Source: JASBYZ01 sp029983705
GTDB taxonomy: Bacteria; Actinomycetota; Coriobacteriia; Coriobacteriales; JAEZZM01
DNA: 64,000 nucleotides
NCBI GenBank assembly: GCA_965119715.1
Contig: OZ221969.1
Location: 682,001 to 746,000, forward strand
Reading direction: 5' to 3'
Position numbers and translations under genes: made by a program. The notes under the pieces were generated by a model that made no database searches, was not told the DNA's origin, and worked only from the letters and a program-made list of their open reading frames with translations. Below, piece after piece: positions 1 to 9,689 of the stretch (position 1 is its first letter; the number at the start of each line of letters is the position of its first letter).

Positions 1-357
1 AGTGTATCGCCAGAAGTTAAAGATGTTTTAGCTATCATGGCTGAACGCAGAGATACTGATTACATCAAGCGTGTTGCTGATGTGTATCGTAAGATGGCCG
101 AAGATAAGCTCAACCTTATCATCACTGAGGTTACTACTGCAGTGCCTATGGATGATGAACTGAGAGCTCGTGTTACCGATCAGCTTTCTAAGCAGTTTGG
201 TAAAGCGGTTCATCTTGAAGAAGTTGTTGATCCATCCATTATGGGTGGCGTTATCGTAAATGCACAAGGCAAGCGCATGGATGCATCTATTGCGACCCAG
301 CTCGCTCATGCCAGAAACGTGCTATCAAAAACCGTATCTACCGGAGGTGACGCATAA
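1..357 (+). CDS. atpH: ATP synthase F1 delta subunit (C-terminal part, cut by window edge)
   Basis: The reading frame is open from base 1 and stops just before atpA, so only the C-terminal 118 residues are present and the true start lies outside. The segment contains the typical OSCP/delta ending: a region of the VTTAVPM type that leads into a beta-strand region followed by the MGGVIV strand, and a final helix. The delta subunit links the F1 head to the peripheral stalk of the membrane rotor. It is followed directly by atpA, the usual atpH-A-G-D-C order. An internal ATG at 37 should not be taken as the start, because homologous sequence continues upstream of it. Confidence 0.93.
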   Translation, partial: SVSPEVKDVLAIMAERRDTDYIKRVADVYRKMAEDKLNLIITEVTTAVPMDDELRARVTDQLSKQFGKAVHLEEVVDPSIMGGVIVNAQGKRMDASIATQLAHARNVLSKTVSTGGDA

Positions 358-1932
358 ATGGCGGAAATTACCGCTGCATCAATCGATGCTGCATTACGCA
401 AGCAGCTCGAGGCACTTGACACCACTGTTGATACGCGTGCAACTGGTACTGTTATCCAAGTAGGAGACGGTATCGCTCGTGTCGAAGGTCTACAAGATGC
501 GATGGCTGGTGAGCTCTTAGAGTTTGTTAGTTCTGAAACCGGCAAAACCGTATATGGACTTGCACAAAACCTCGAGCCAAATGAGGTTGATGCCGTTCTC
601 CTTGGTGATGTTGACATCATTAAGGCGCATGACGAGGTTCATACTACCGGCCGCATCATGGAAATTCCTGTTGGCCGAGCAATGCTTGGACGCGTAGTTA
701 ACCCACTGGGCATGCCTATTGACGGCAAGGGCCCTATCGAGACCACAGGTACTCGTCCTATCGAATTTAAAGCACCAGGTGTTACTGCTCGTAAACCTGT
801 TCATCAACCAGTTCAAACCGGACTCCTTGCTGTAGACGCAATGATTCCAATTGGTAGAGGCCAAAGAGAGTTAATCATTGGTGACCGCCAAACTGGTAAA
901 ACTGCTATTGGTACTGACACCATCATTAACCAAAAGGGCGAAGATATTATTTGTATCTACGTTGCAATTGGTCAAAAAGAGTCAACCGTTGCTCAAATTC
1001 AAGCATCTCTTGAAGAGCACGGTGCTATGGAGCACACCATTATTGTTTCTGCGGGCGCATCTGATGCAGCTCCTCTACAATACATTGCTCCTATGGCTGG
1101 TGCAGCTATTGCTGAGTACTTTGTATACAATGGCAAAAATGGTGAGCCTGCAAACGCAGACAACCCAGGTGGACACACCCTTTGCATCTATGACGACCTA
1201 TCTAAGCAAGCAGTTGCTTACCGTCAGATGTCATTAACCTTACGTCGCCCACCAGGACGTGAGGCTTACCCTGGAGATATTTTCTACCTACACTCACGTC
1301 TGCTTGAAAGAGCAGTTAAATTGAGCGATGAGCACGGAGCAGGTTCTATGACCGCACTCCCAATCATTGAGACTCAAGCGGGTGAGGTTGGAGCATATAT
1401 TCCTACCAACGTTATTTCTATTACTGACGGCCAGATTTACCTTCAAACTGACCTCTTCTTCCAAGGACAACGTCCTGCGGTTGATGTAGGTATTTCAGTT
1501 TCTCGCGTAGGTGGTTCTGCACAAATTAAGGCTATGAAGCAGGTTGCCGGTTCACTCCGTCTTGACCTTGCTGCATACCGTGAGCTCCAATCATTTGCTC
1601 AGTTTGGTTCTGACCTTGATAAGTCAACCCAACAGCAATTAAACCGTGGTGCTCGCATGACTGAGCTTTTAGTTCAAGGAAGATATGTTCCTATGGACGT
1701 AGAAGACCAGGTACTTGCCATCTTTGCTGGTAATGAAGGATTCTTAGACGACTTAGAGGTATCTGAGGTAGTTCCATTTAGAGATGGACTTATCGAGTAC
1801 TTCCAAGGCACTAAGCAAGATTTAAGAAGCCGCATTAAAAATGACGGAAAGATTTCAGACGAGTTATCTGATCTTTTGAAAGAGGCTATTAAGGGCTACC
1901 AAGAGCAATTTATTGCTGGAAGACAGGAGTAG
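358..1932 (+). CDS. atpA: ATP synthase F1 alpha subunit
   Basis: This 524-residue protein is the non-catalytic nucleotide-binding subunit of the F1 head. The Walker A motif GDRQTGKT is visible at about residues 170-177, and the LRRPPGREAYPGD stretch of alpha subunits lies near residue 300. The length is normal for the family. It starts with ATG immediately after the TAA of atpH, and three bases separate its stop from atpG, which fits translational coupling in one operon. There is nothing unusual in the sequence. Confidence 0.98.
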   Translation: MAEITAASIDAALRKQLEALDTTVDTRATGTVIQVGDGIARVEGLQDAMAGELLEFVSSETGKTVYGLAQNLEPNEVDAVLLGDVDIIKAHDEVHTTGRIMEIPVGRAMLGRVVNPLGMPIDGKGPIETTGTRPIEFKAPGVTARKPVHQPVQTGLLAVDAMIPIGRGQRELIIGDRQTGKTAIGTDTIINQKGEDIICIYVAIGQKESTVAQIQASLEEHGAMEHTIIVSAGASDAAPLQYIAPMAGAAIAEYFVYNGKNGEPANADNPGGHTLCIYDDLSKQAVAYRQMSLTLRRPPGREAYPGDIFYLHSRLLERAVKLSDEHGAGSMTALPIIETQAGEVGAYIPTNVISITDGQIYLQTDLFFQGQRPAVDVGISVSRVGGSAQIKAMKQVAGSLRLDLAAYRELQSFAQFGSDLDKSTQQQLNRGARMTELLVQGRYVPMDVEDQVLAIFAGNEGFLDDLEVSEVVPFRDGLIEYFQGTKQDLRSRIKNDGKISDELSDLLKEAIKGYQEQFIAGRQE

Positions 1933-1935
1933 TCA

Positions 1936-2817
1936 ATGGCAAACCTTCGCGACATAAAAAAGCGTATTAACTCAGTAAAATCTACTAAGCAAATTACGCA
2001 TACCATGGAGATGGTATCGTCTGCGAAGATCAGGAAGGCAACCGAGCGTGTGCAGGCATCAACCCCTTATTACAAGGCAATGCAGCGCATGCTCGCAAAC
2101 CTAACTGATGGCGTGACAGATTCTGAACAAGGTCTTTTGAAGACTCACGAAGAAGTTAAAAACGTTACCTTAATTGTTATCGTTTCTGACCGTGGTCTTG
2201 CAGGAGCCTTTAACACTTCAGTTCTGCATGAAGCTAATAATCTCAGAAAGAAATACCTCTCTGAAGGTGTTGAAGTTGAGATTATTATTGCTGGTAAAAA
2301 AGGTATTCCTTACTTTAAATATCGTGAGGTTTTACCAAGCTTGGTATACAGTGATCAATCTGCTGACCCTACTATTGATGAGGCACGAGAGATTTCTGCA
2401 CATGTACGTGATGCATATCAAAAGCTTGAGACCGATAAGGTAATTTTGCTTTACAATCACGCACGCAATGCTGCAGATCAAGATTTAACTGTTGAGCAGG
2501 TGTTACCAGTTGATGTTGACTCTATTGAGAAAGAAGAAAAAGAGTCAAAGTTTGCTGCAGATATTGAATTTGATCCAAGTTCTCAAGCAGTACTTGAAAA
2601 CTTGTTGCCAGACTATGTTGATACCAAGATCTACCATGGCCTTGTAGACTCAGCAGCTGCTGAGCAAGGCGCAAGACGTAGAGCTATGAAATCAGCTACT
2701 GACAACGCCAGTGATATTATCACTACTCTTCAAAGACAATACAACTCGGCACGTCAAGCAGCTATTACCACAGAAATCAACGAGATCGTTGGCGGCGCGG
2801 CCGCTCTGGAGGATTAA
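1936..2817 (+). CDS. atpG: ATP synthase F1 gamma subunit
   Basis: This 293-residue protein is the central rotor shaft of F1. It begins with the conserved N-terminal helix (RDIKKRINSVKSTKQIT) and ends with the matching C-terminal helix containing the RQAAITTEINEIVGGAAAL pattern, the two strands of the coiled-coil shaft. The central Rossmann-like part includes the SDRGLAGAFN motif. Its TAA stop shares one base with the ATG of atpD, so the two genes are translationally coupled. Confidence 0.97.
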   Translation: MANLRDIKKRINSVKSTKQITHTMEMVSSAKIRKATERVQASTPYYKAMQRMLANLTDGVTDSEQGLLKTHEEVKNVTLIVIVSDRGLAGAFNTSVLHEANNLRKKYLSEGVEVEIIIAGKKGIPYFKYREVLPSLVYSDQSADPTIDEAREISAHVRDAYQKLETDKVILLYNHARNAADQDLTVEQVLPVDVDSIEKEEKESKFAADIEFDPSSQAVLENLLPDYVDTKIYHGLVDSAAAEQGARRRAMKSATDNASDIITTLQRQYNSARQAAITTEINEIVGGAAALED

Positions 2818-4247
2818 TGGCTATAGAAGAAAAGGAAGTAAGCATGAATGTTGGACGCGTAGTCAGCGTCATTGGTCCTGTTGTTGACGTAGAGTTCAAC
2901 GAGGATTCAATGCCTGCTATTTATAACGCGCTCAAGGTAAATGCTGAGTCTCCAATTGGTCACATTCAGACGACATTGGAGGTGCAGTCACACCTCCCAG
3001 GCGGTGTTGTACGTACCGTTGCTATGTCATCTACTGATGGTATGCAAAGAGGTATGGAAGCTCACGACACCGGCAAACCAATGATGATGCCAGTTGGTCC
3101 TCAGACCCTTGGACGTATTTGGAATGTAATGGGTGAAGACGTAGATGGAAAGGGAATCCCTGAGGGAGTAGAGTACTACCCAATCCACCGTGAAGCACCT
3201 GATTATGATGAGTTATCAACCTCTACTGAGGTTTTTGAAACCGGTATTAAAGCTATTGACCTTCTTGAGCCATACATCCGTGGTGGTAAGACGGGTCTAT
3301 TTGGTGGTGCTGGTGTAGGTAAAACCGTTTTGATTCAGGAGCTCATTAACAACCTTGCTCTTGGTCATGGTGGTACCTCAGTATTTACTGGTGTAGGAGA
3401 AAGAACCCGTGAGGGAACTGACCTCTTCTTAGAGATGTCAGAGTCAGGCGTTATCGAGAAGACCTGTCTTGTGTACGGACAGATGAATGAGCCTCCTGGA
3501 GCTCGTCTAAGAGTTGCTCTTGCTGGACTTACTGCAGCTGAGTACTTTAGAGACCAGGGTCAAGACGTTTTACTCTTTATTGATAACATCTTTAGATTCT
3601 CACAAGCTGGTTCAGAGGTATCTGCGCTTTTAGGCCGTATGCCTTCTGCGGTAGGTTACCAACCAACCTTAGCTACTGAGATGGGTGAGTTGCAGGAGAG
3701 AATTACCTCAACTCAAAACGGATCAATTACCTCTGTACAGGCTGTTTATGTTCCTGCAGACGACTTGACCGACCCTGCTCCTGCAACTACCTTTATCCAC
3801 TTGGATGCAACTACCGTTTTGTCTCGTGCTATTGCAGAGCTTGGTTTGTATCCTGCAATTGACCCTCTTGCATCTACTTCTAGAGCACTTGAGGCTTCAA
3901 TTGTTGGTGAAGAGCACTACCGTGTAGCAACTACTGTTCAAGAGTTACTACAAGAGTACTCAGACCTACAGGACATCATCGCAATTCTTGGTATGGATGA
4001 GTTAACTGAAGAGCAAAAACTTATTGTTAATCGTGCACGTAAGTTGCAGCAATTCTTATCTCAATCATTCCACGTTGCTGAGCAGTTTACCGGTAACCCT
4101 GGTGTGTATATCAAGGTTGAAGATACCGTTCGCTCATTTAAGGCAATTGTTGACGGTGAGTGCGACAAGATTCCTGAGCAGGCATTTAGATATGCCTCAA
4201 CTATTGATGAAGTACGTGAGCGCGCTGAGAAAATGGATGCTGAGTAG
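2817..4247 (+). CDS. atpD: ATP synthase F1 beta subunit
   Basis: This is the catalytic subunit of F1. The P-loop GGAGVGKT lies at about residues 162-169, followed by the GERTREG motif with the catalytic-site Glu and Arg region, and the LLFIDNIFRF Walker B region. The annotated start overlaps the atpG stop by one base and is preceded by GGAGG at 2808-2812. A second in-frame ATG at 2844 has its own AAGGAAG five bases upstream and begins with MNVGRVVSVIGPVVDVEF, the usual start of beta subunits. The true product may therefore be nine residues shorter. Confidence 0.98.
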   Translation: MAIEEKEVSMNVGRVVSVIGPVVDVEFNEDSMPAIYNALKVNAESPIGHIQTTLEVQSHLPGGVVRTVAMSSTDGMQRGMEAHDTGKPMMMPVGPQTLGRIWNVMGEDVDGKGIPEGVEYYPIHREAPDYDELSTSTEVFETGIKAIDLLEPYIRGGKTGLFGGAGVGKTVLIQELINNLALGHGGTSVFTGVGERTREGTDLFLEMSESGVIEKTCLVYGQMNEPPGARLRVALAGLTAAEYFRDQGQDVLLFIDNIFRFSQAGSEVSALLGRMPSAVGYQPTLATEMGELQERITSTQNGSITSVQAVYVPADDLTDPAPATTFIHLDATTVLSRAIAELGLYPAIDPLASTSRALEASIVGEEHYRVATTVQELLQEYSDLQDIIAILGMDELTEEQKLIVNRARKLQQFLSQSFHVAEQFTGNPGVYIKVEDTVRSFKAIVDGECDKIPEQAFRYASTIDEVRERAEKMDAE

Positions 4248-4264
4248 AACAGGAACGCTAAACT

Positions 4265-4675
4265 ATGGCTAGAACTTTAATATGTGACATAGTGACACCT
4301 GAAAAGCAAATCTTTTCAGAAGAGGCTAGCTTTGTTTCTGCTCCGTCTATAAGCGGTGAAGTGGGTATTTTACCTTTGCATGCAGCCTATGTATCTGTGC
4401 TTAAAGCAGGTCAGGTTGTAGTTAAATATCCCGATGAAAAGAACTCTAGGTACTTTGCAATTTCAGGTGGATATCTTGAAGTTAAAGATGACGAAGTTAT
4501 TATCTTAGCTGATAGCGCCATTGATATCGAAGATATTGATAAAGCATCAGCTGAGGAGTCACTTGCAAAAGTAAGTGAGTGCCTTGAAGGTCTTGACGAT
4601 AAGGACTCTGAAGTATACAAGATGCTTAAGAGTCAAAAAGACTTTTTAGAGCTTCAGTTATATTTAACAAAATAG
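4265..4675 (+). CDS. atpC: ATP synthase F1 epsilon subunit
   Basis: This 136-residue protein has the N-terminal beta-sandwich of epsilon subunits, with CDIVTPEKQIFSEEA at the start and the GEVGILPLHA loop near residue 36. The C-terminal helical hairpin, which can inhibit rotation, is present from about residue 88. It is the last gene of the atp operon, lies 17 bases after atpD and is followed within 30 bases by an intrinsic terminator. Confidence 0.95.
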   Translation: MARTLICDIVTPEKQIFSEEASFVSAPSISGEVGILPLHAAYVSVLKAGQVVVKYPDEKNSRYFAISGGYLEVKDDEVIILADSAIDIEDIDKASAEESLAKVSECLEGLDDKDSEVYKMLKSQKDFLELQLYLTK

Positions 4676-4701
4676 CAAAAATCGCTTTAAAGATTTTGTT
4701 A

Positions 4702-4729
4702 GAAGGGGTCTCAAACGGCCCCTTCTTTT
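4702..4729 (+). terminator. Intrinsic terminator of the atp operon
   Basis: A 9-bp stem (GAAGGGGTC pairing with GGCCCCTTC, one G-T pair) closes a 6-base loop and is followed directly by TTTT. It lies 26 bases after the atpC stop, where the operon should end. Confidence 0.85.
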
Positions 4730-4779
4730 CGTGTATAAGCTACTTTTACAAAGCAAAACATTATATAAATCTACTCTTT

Positions 4780-4808
4780 TTGTTAACACCACTTAATCGC
4801 CTTATTTT
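4780..4808 (+). promoter_or_regulatory. Candidate murA promoter
   Basis: TTGTTA at 4780-4785 and TATTTT at 4803-4808 are separated by 17 bases, between the atp terminator and murA. The -10 match is weak in an AT-rich stretch and TATTAT at 4811 is an alternative, so this is only a suggestion. Confidence 0.3.
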
Positions 4809-4863
4809 TTTATTATCCTTATAGCAAACAAAATTTAGCTCAATATAGTCTTTAAGGAGTTTC

Positions 4864-6132
4864 ATGGAGTTACTTAAAGTACGCGGCGGCAATGTCTTAA
4901 GCGGTGAAATTCAGGTATCTGGAGCAAAAAATTCAGTCTTAAAACTCATGGCTGCAAGCGTTATGTGTCCTGGAAAATATACAATTACTCGGGTGCCAGG
5001 AATCTCAGACGTCTATGTTATGTCTGATGTATTACGAGAACTTGGTGCACAGGTTGATTTTGGCGATCATACGCTCTCTATAGATACCACCCATGCAGAT
5101 AAGTATGAAACTCCATATGAGCTGGTAAAAAAGATGCGCGCATCAATTGCCGTACTTGGTCCACTCCTTGGTAGATTTGGTAAGGCAAAAGTTTCCATGC
5201 CAGGAGGATGTCAAATAGGAGAGCGTAAGCTTGATCTTCACTTTGCTGCCCTTGAGCATCTGGGAGTTGAATTTGAAATTGAGCACGGAGTTGTTCACGC
5301 AAATGCGCCAAAGGGACTTCATGGTGGACGAGTCACCTTAGATTTTGCAAGCGTTGGTGCTACTGAGAACTTTATGATGGCTGCGGTGCTTGCAAAAGGT
5401 ACTTCAGTTATCGATAACGCTGCTCGTGAGCCTGAAATTGTGGACCTTGCTAACTTCTTAAATGATATGGGCGCAAAAATTAGCGGAGCAGGTAGTCCTG
5501 TTATCATTATCGAAGGTGTTGAGCATAAAGATCTTCACTCTGTAGACCATGAAACGATTGGAGACAGAATTGAAGCCGGCACGCTTGTAGTAGCTGGTGC
5601 ACTCTGCAAAGGCCCGGTAACTGTATCAGGTTTTAAACCAGAACACTTGGGTCTTGCGCTTCAAAAAATTAGCGATATGGGCTTAGAACTTGATTATCAT
5701 GAAAACGGTGTCACCGTAAAGAGCGATGGCAAGTTTAAAGCAATAGACGTCCAAACGCTTCCCTTTCCTGGTTTTCCAACAGATTTGCAGGCTCAACTGA
5801 TGGTTATGGCATCTGTTGCAGATGGTAACTCAATCATCACCGAAAACGTTTTTGAAAATCGCTTTATGTTTGCCGGAGAGCTCGTTAGAATGGGTGCTGA
5901 AATTAGAGTTGATGGACATCATGCACTCATCCAAGGCGTAAGTGGTCTTAGTGGTGCTCCAGTTGCATCAACAGATCTTCGTGGTGGAGCATCTCTAGTG
6001 CTTGCAGGATTAATTGCAGATGGCGAAACTGAAGTGTCTGGTCTTAAACACATCAAGCGCGGTTATGAGCATTATTCAGAGAAATTGCAGTCATTAGGCG
6101 CAGATATTGAGCTTGTTAAAACAGATGAGTAA
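4864..6132 (+). CDS. murA: UDP-N-acetylglucosamine 1-carboxyvinyltransferase
   Basis: MurA transfers enolpyruvate from PEP to UDP-GlcNAc, the first committed step of peptidoglycan synthesis in the cytoplasm. The 422-residue length is typical. Lys22 in GAKNSVLK and the active-site Cys116 in PGGCQIGERKLDLH are both visible; the cysteine is the residue attacked by fosfomycin, so a Cys-type, fosfomycin-sensitive enzyme is expected by family knowledge. An AAGGAG ribosome site sits just upstream of the ATG. The gene is followed at 44 bases by another cell-wall gene (LCP family), so the two may be co-transcribed. Confidence 0.97.
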   Translation: MELLKVRGGNVLSGEIQVSGAKNSVLKLMAASVMCPGKYTITRVPGISDVYVMSDVLRELGAQVDFGDHTLSIDTTHADKYETPYELVKKMRASIAVLGPLLGRFGKAKVSMPGGCQIGERKLDLHFAALEHLGVEFEIEHGVVHANAPKGLHGGRVTLDFASVGATENFMMAAVLAKGTSVIDNAAREPEIVDLANFLNDMGAKISGAGSPVIIIEGVEHKDLHSVDHETIGDRIEAGTLVVAGALCKGPVTVSGFKPEHLGLALQKISDMGLELDYHENGVTVKSDGKFKAIDVQTLPFPGFPTDLQAQLMVMASVADGNSIITENVFENRFMFAGELVRMGAEIRVDGHHALIQGVSGLSGAPVASTDLRGGASLVLAGLIADGETEVSGLKHIKRGYEHYSEKLQSLGADIELVKTDE

Positions 6133-6176
6133 TAATTAGCTCACTATATCAATAGGACTAGCAGATAAAGAGAACT

Positions 6177-7556
6177 ATGAATCAATATCAAGACTACGAA
6201 AGCATGCTTGAGGAATACTCAAGAAAAAATGCAAGCACAATTTATACTGATAAGCGAAAAAGATCCACGTCAGGCATACGCATCGGGCTTGCTGTACTTA
6301 TGGTAGTTCTAACCCTATTGGTAGTTGGGCTTTTGGTGCTTGCAGCCTATGCAATGACGCTGCAAAATAAGTTGAGCGATAACGGGCAGATTACTCAGCA
6401 ATTAGCCCAAACCCTCGAAAAACCAAAGGCACCTCAAGATCCATTTTATATGCTGCTTTTGGGTACTGACGGAAGATCTTGGGATAAGCATTATCGTTCT
6501 GACACAATTTTATTGGCACGTGTTGATCCCGATAACAAAAAGGTAACCTTAATATCTATTCCTCGTGATACTCCAATAAAAATTGAAGGTCACGGCACTC
6601 AAAAAATAAATGCAGCATACGAGTTTGGAGGTCCAAAGGGCGCGGTAGAAGCGGTGAGTGACTTTGCTGGTGTTCCTATAACCCACTACCTTGAAGTAGA
6701 CTTTAACGGCTTTAAAGATATTGTTGATGCAGTGGGCGGCGTACATATTGATGTACCGGTGCGTATTAACGATAAAGACGCAGGAAATGTTGTTATCGAA
6801 AAAGGTCCTCAAGTTTTAAACGGCGAAGAAGCGCTCACCTTTACTCGCTCAAGAAAATTTATAGACGGTGACTTTACTCGTATGCGCCACCAGCGTATGT
6901 TTATTGAAGCACTTGCTAAAGAAATAACAAACAACTTAAACCCTGCTGAGGCAGTAAGTACCTTAAACAGTGTTTCAAACATGGTTAAAACTGATATGAG
7001 TCTGTCTGAACTTATCGGTCTAGTTAATGATTTTAGAGGCTTTAAGTCTGAGAATTTATATTCTGCTACCGTGCCATCTGAGGCGGAAACTATACATGGA
7101 GTTGCTTACGTAGTTCCAGATCTTGAGGCCTGGGATGAAATGATGAAAAAAGTTCGTGCAGGAGAAGATCCATCAGAAGGAACTTTGGAGTCAAGTCTTG
7201 AGGCAGCAGAAAAATCTAATGGCGCTCGTGAACGCATGCACATCACTAAGCTTGCAGAAAACAAAGAAACAAGCATTATCATTAGAAATGCTACTAATAT
7301 TAGCGGCGCTGCAACAACGATGAGAAACGTTGTTAAAGAAGCTGGTTTTCAAGTTAATAATTACGGAGATGCAGATAAAAAGGGCCAAACTCAAACCATA
7401 ATTTACTACAAGCCTGGCTCTGAGGACGCTGCGAGAAGAATTTCAGAAGGCCTATCACTCGGTCAAATTAAAGAGGTCACCGGAAATAACAGTGAACCTC
7501 AGTTTAATGCTGATATACTAGTTATAATTGGTACGGATTGGGCAAAGTTAGATTAA
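6177..7556 (+). CDS. LCP (LytR-CpsA-Psr) family cell-wall glycopolymer ligase
   Basis: LCP proteins attach anionic glycopolymers to peptidoglycan on the outer face of the membrane. The protein has a basic cytoplasmic N-terminus, one membrane helix at about residues 34-60, an extracellular LCP domain with the conserved LLLGTDGR, SDTILLARVD and SIPRDT motifs, the FTRSRK basic region, and a C-terminal LytR_C-type domain from about residue 360. Length (459) and domain order fit the family. It lies directly after murA, consistent with a cell-envelope role. The exact polymer cannot be told from sequence. Confidence 0.92.
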   Translation: MNQYQDYESMLEEYSRKNASTIYTDKRKRSTSGIRIGLAVLMVVLTLLVVGLLVLAAYAMTLQNKLSDNGQITQQLAQTLEKPKAPQDPFYMLLLGTDGRSWDKHYRSDTILLARVDPDNKKVTLISIPRDTPIKIEGHGTQKINAAYEFGGPKGAVEAVSDFAGVPITHYLEVDFNGFKDIVDAVGGVHIDVPVRINDKDAGNVVIEKGPQVLNGEEALTFTRSRKFIDGDFTRMRHQRMFIEALAKEITNNLNPAEAVSTLNSVSNMVKTDMSLSELIGLVNDFRGFKSENLYSATVPSEAETIHGVAYVVPDLEAWDEMMKKVRAGEDPSEGTLESSLEAAEKSNGARERMHITKLAENKETSIIIRNATNISGAATTMRNVVKEAGFQVNNYGDADKKGQTQTIIYYKPGSEDAARRISEGLSLGQIKEVTGNNSEPQFNADILVIIGTDWAKLD

Positions 7557-7585
7557 ATGATGCTACCAAGGTAAAAGGAGTAAGC

Positions 7586-7957
7586 ATGAGTGACAATAAG
7601 CCATTTGACGGTGGGCTTTCAGAGGGCTTTCGCCAAATGTTTTTGGCAGGCGTTGGCGCAATGGCTCTTACGGGTGAAAAAGGTAAGGAACTTCTCGACG
7701 AGCTTGTAAGTTCTGGTGAAGAGGCTGTTAAGAGTGGCAAGGAATTTAACCAAGAGCTCAAGCACGATGCTGATAAGGGAATTTCTGACTTCAAAAAAGA
7801 CAGCTTGTATGAGCTCTTAATTAGACTGAGCCCTCAGGAGCGCGATGAGCTATTAGAGCGCGTTAATAAGTATAAAGACGGGGCAGTAAAGGTTGACATT
7901 GAGGATGCTAACCAAGAGCTCAAGCGCGATGTTCAAGAAGAGACTCCAGAAGCATAA
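7586..7957 (+). CDS. Phasin-like small helical protein
   Basis: The start at 7586 is chosen because AAAAGGAG lies directly upstream at 7573-7580; an earlier in-frame ATG at 7538 overlaps the LCP gene. The 123-residue product is highly charged and predicted helical, with an N-terminal segment (GLSEGFRQMFLAGVGAMALTG) like that of phasin/PhaF-type proteins, followed by a Lys/Glu-rich heptad region. No membrane segment or signal peptide is seen. It sits 21 bases before a UbiB-type kinase-like gene and is probably co-transcribed with it. A function in lipid or granule surfaces is an inference from the fold resemblance only. Confidence 0.7.
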   Translation: MSDNKPFDGGLSEGFRQMFLAGVGAMALTGEKGKELLDELVSSGEEAVKSGKEFNQELKHDADKGISDFKKDSLYELLIRLSPQERDELLERVNKYKDGAVKVDIEDANQELKRDVQEETPEA

Positions 7958-7978
7958 TCAGTAGAGAGACCTATCGCA

Positions 7979-9637
7979 TTGGCTGATATTTCTAAGGGTC
8001 CTATATCGTGGTTTTTGAAAGATGACGTTTCAAAAGACGATGAAGGCTTTACCAGAAAAAATAGAAACAAGCGCGTCAGAGAGATACTTTCAATTGCAAA
8101 AAAGTATAGGGTAGACAGAGGTCTTACCCCTGAGGCGTTTAGAATGATGTTTGAAGAACTTGGTCCAACCTTTGTAAAAGCAGGCCAAGTTCTTTCGATG
8201 CGTTCTGAAATATTGCCAAAAAGCTTTACTGATGAGCTAACTCGTCTTAGAACTAACGTTTCACCGCTTCCGCATGAGCTGGTTATAAAAACACTTGAAG
8301 ATGAATATCATCGTCCACTTTCAGAGATTTTTTCATATATAGAGCCTGTACCAGAAGGATCTGCTTCAGTCGCCCAGGTGCATAGAGCGCGCCTTGTTAC
8401 GGGCGAAGATGTTGCCGTAAAGGTGCAGCGCCCCGGTGTTAAAGAGGTAATGTCTCAAGATATTTCTATTATGAGATCTCTCGTAGGTTTTATTAAACTT
8501 GCAACGCCAAAGGCAAACATCATAGACCTTGAAGAGGTTATTGAAGAACTTTGGAAAACCTTCCAAGAAGAAACTGACTTTTTACAAGAGGCATACAACC
8601 TTAAAAAATTTGCAGAAATAAATAAGGATGTAGTTTATATTTCTTGTCCAAAACCATACCTTGAATACTGCACAGAAAATGTTGTAGTAATGGAATATGT
8701 GGACGGCATAGCAATTTCTGATACTGAAGAGCTTGAAACGCGAGGCTATTCGTTAGCAGAAATTGGTGTAAAACTGGTTGATAACTATACTAGCCAGGTT
8801 CTAGATGATGGATATTTTCACGGAGACCCACACCCCGGAAACATCATTATCAAAGATGGCAAAATCATCTATATTGACTTAGGGATGATGGGCACACTTT
8901 CAAAACGTGATGCCATGTATCTTAAAGACATCATTTATTCTGTAGGTCAACAAGATGTCTCAAAGCTTAAAGATGCGCTTTTAAATTTTGCAGTTGAGCG
9001 TGACAATTCCAAAGTTAATCACGGTCAGTTTTTAGCAGATTTAGATAGCATTATGTCTCAATTTGGTTCTATGGATCTAAAAGACTTAGATGTTGGTAAT
9101 TTCTTAAATGAGCTCTTTTCACTTGCACAAAGAAGTTATGTAGTAATGCCTTCATCTGCATCCATGATTTCAAAGGGATTTGTAACCTTAGAGGGCGTGT
9201 TGGACGAATGTTTGCCTGACACCAACTTGATTCAAATTATTACCGCACACATTCAAAATCAAGAAAGTATGGATGAAAAAGCAAGTAATGAGCTCCAAGA
9301 ACTTGGTATGAAGTCAAGAAGATCAACTCATGCCTTGATGGAAGCAAGCTTTTTTACCCCAGAGCTCTTAAAGATGCTTACCCGCGGTCAACTTAAGTTT
9401 AATATGGAAGTAACCGGATCAGAAAAGCCGCTTGCTGCCTTAAGATCCATGGTAGACCGTCTCACATTATCTATGGTAGTTGCAGGTTTATTTATTGGTA
9501 GCTCCATTATCTACATAAGTGAATTACCTCCAAGATTATTTGGCGTACCAGTGCTTGGCTTTTTAGGCTATTTGGGCGCCTTTGTATTATCGGTATGGAT
9601 AGTCTCAGAGATTTTTATTTCAAAACGAAAACAGTAG
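7979..9637 (+). CDS. ABC1/UbiB-family kinase-like protein
   Basis: The 552-residue protein carries the ADCK/UbiB signature: a KxGQ-type motif (FVKAGQVLSMR) near residue 63, SVAQVHRA in the nucleotide loop, an AVKVQRPG strand with the kinase lysine, a GYFHGDPHPGN catalytic loop and an IDLGMMG Mg-binding motif. Two C-terminal membrane helices (about residues 495-545) match UbiB. Family members act as atypical ATPases/kinases in isoprenoid quinone synthesis or lipid handling; this organism probably makes menaquinone, so a quinone role is plausible but not shown. The start codon is TTG at 7979; no ATG fits upstream. Confidence 0.9.
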   Translation: MADISKGPISWFLKDDVSKDDEGFTRKNRNKRVREILSIAKKYRVDRGLTPEAFRMMFEELGPTFVKAGQVLSMRSEILPKSFTDELTRLRTNVSPLPHELVIKTLEDEYHRPLSEIFSYIEPVPEGSASVAQVHRARLVTGEDVAVKVQRPGVKEVMSQDISIMRSLVGFIKLATPKANIIDLEEVIEELWKTFQEETDFLQEAYNLKKFAEINKDVVYISCPKPYLEYCTENVVVMEYVDGIAISDTEELETRGYSLAEIGVKLVDNYTSQVLDDGYFHGDPHPGNIIIKDGKIIYIDLGMMGTLSKRDAMYLKDIIYSVGQQDVSKLKDALLNFAVERDNSKVNHGQFLADLDSIMSQFGSMDLKDLDVGNFLNELFSLAQRSYVVMPSSASMISKGFVTLEGVLDECLPDTNLIQIITAHIQNQESMDEKASNELQELGMKSRRSTHALMEASFFTPELLKMLTRGQLKFNMEVTGSEKPLAALRSMVDRLTLSMVVAGLFIGSSIIYISELPPRLFGVPVLGFLGYLGAFVLSVWIVSEIFISKRKQ

Positions 9638-9689
9638 TGTGATTTAAGCCTAAAGGGGGTTTCCCAAACAGACGAGGGGTGTAGAGCAT

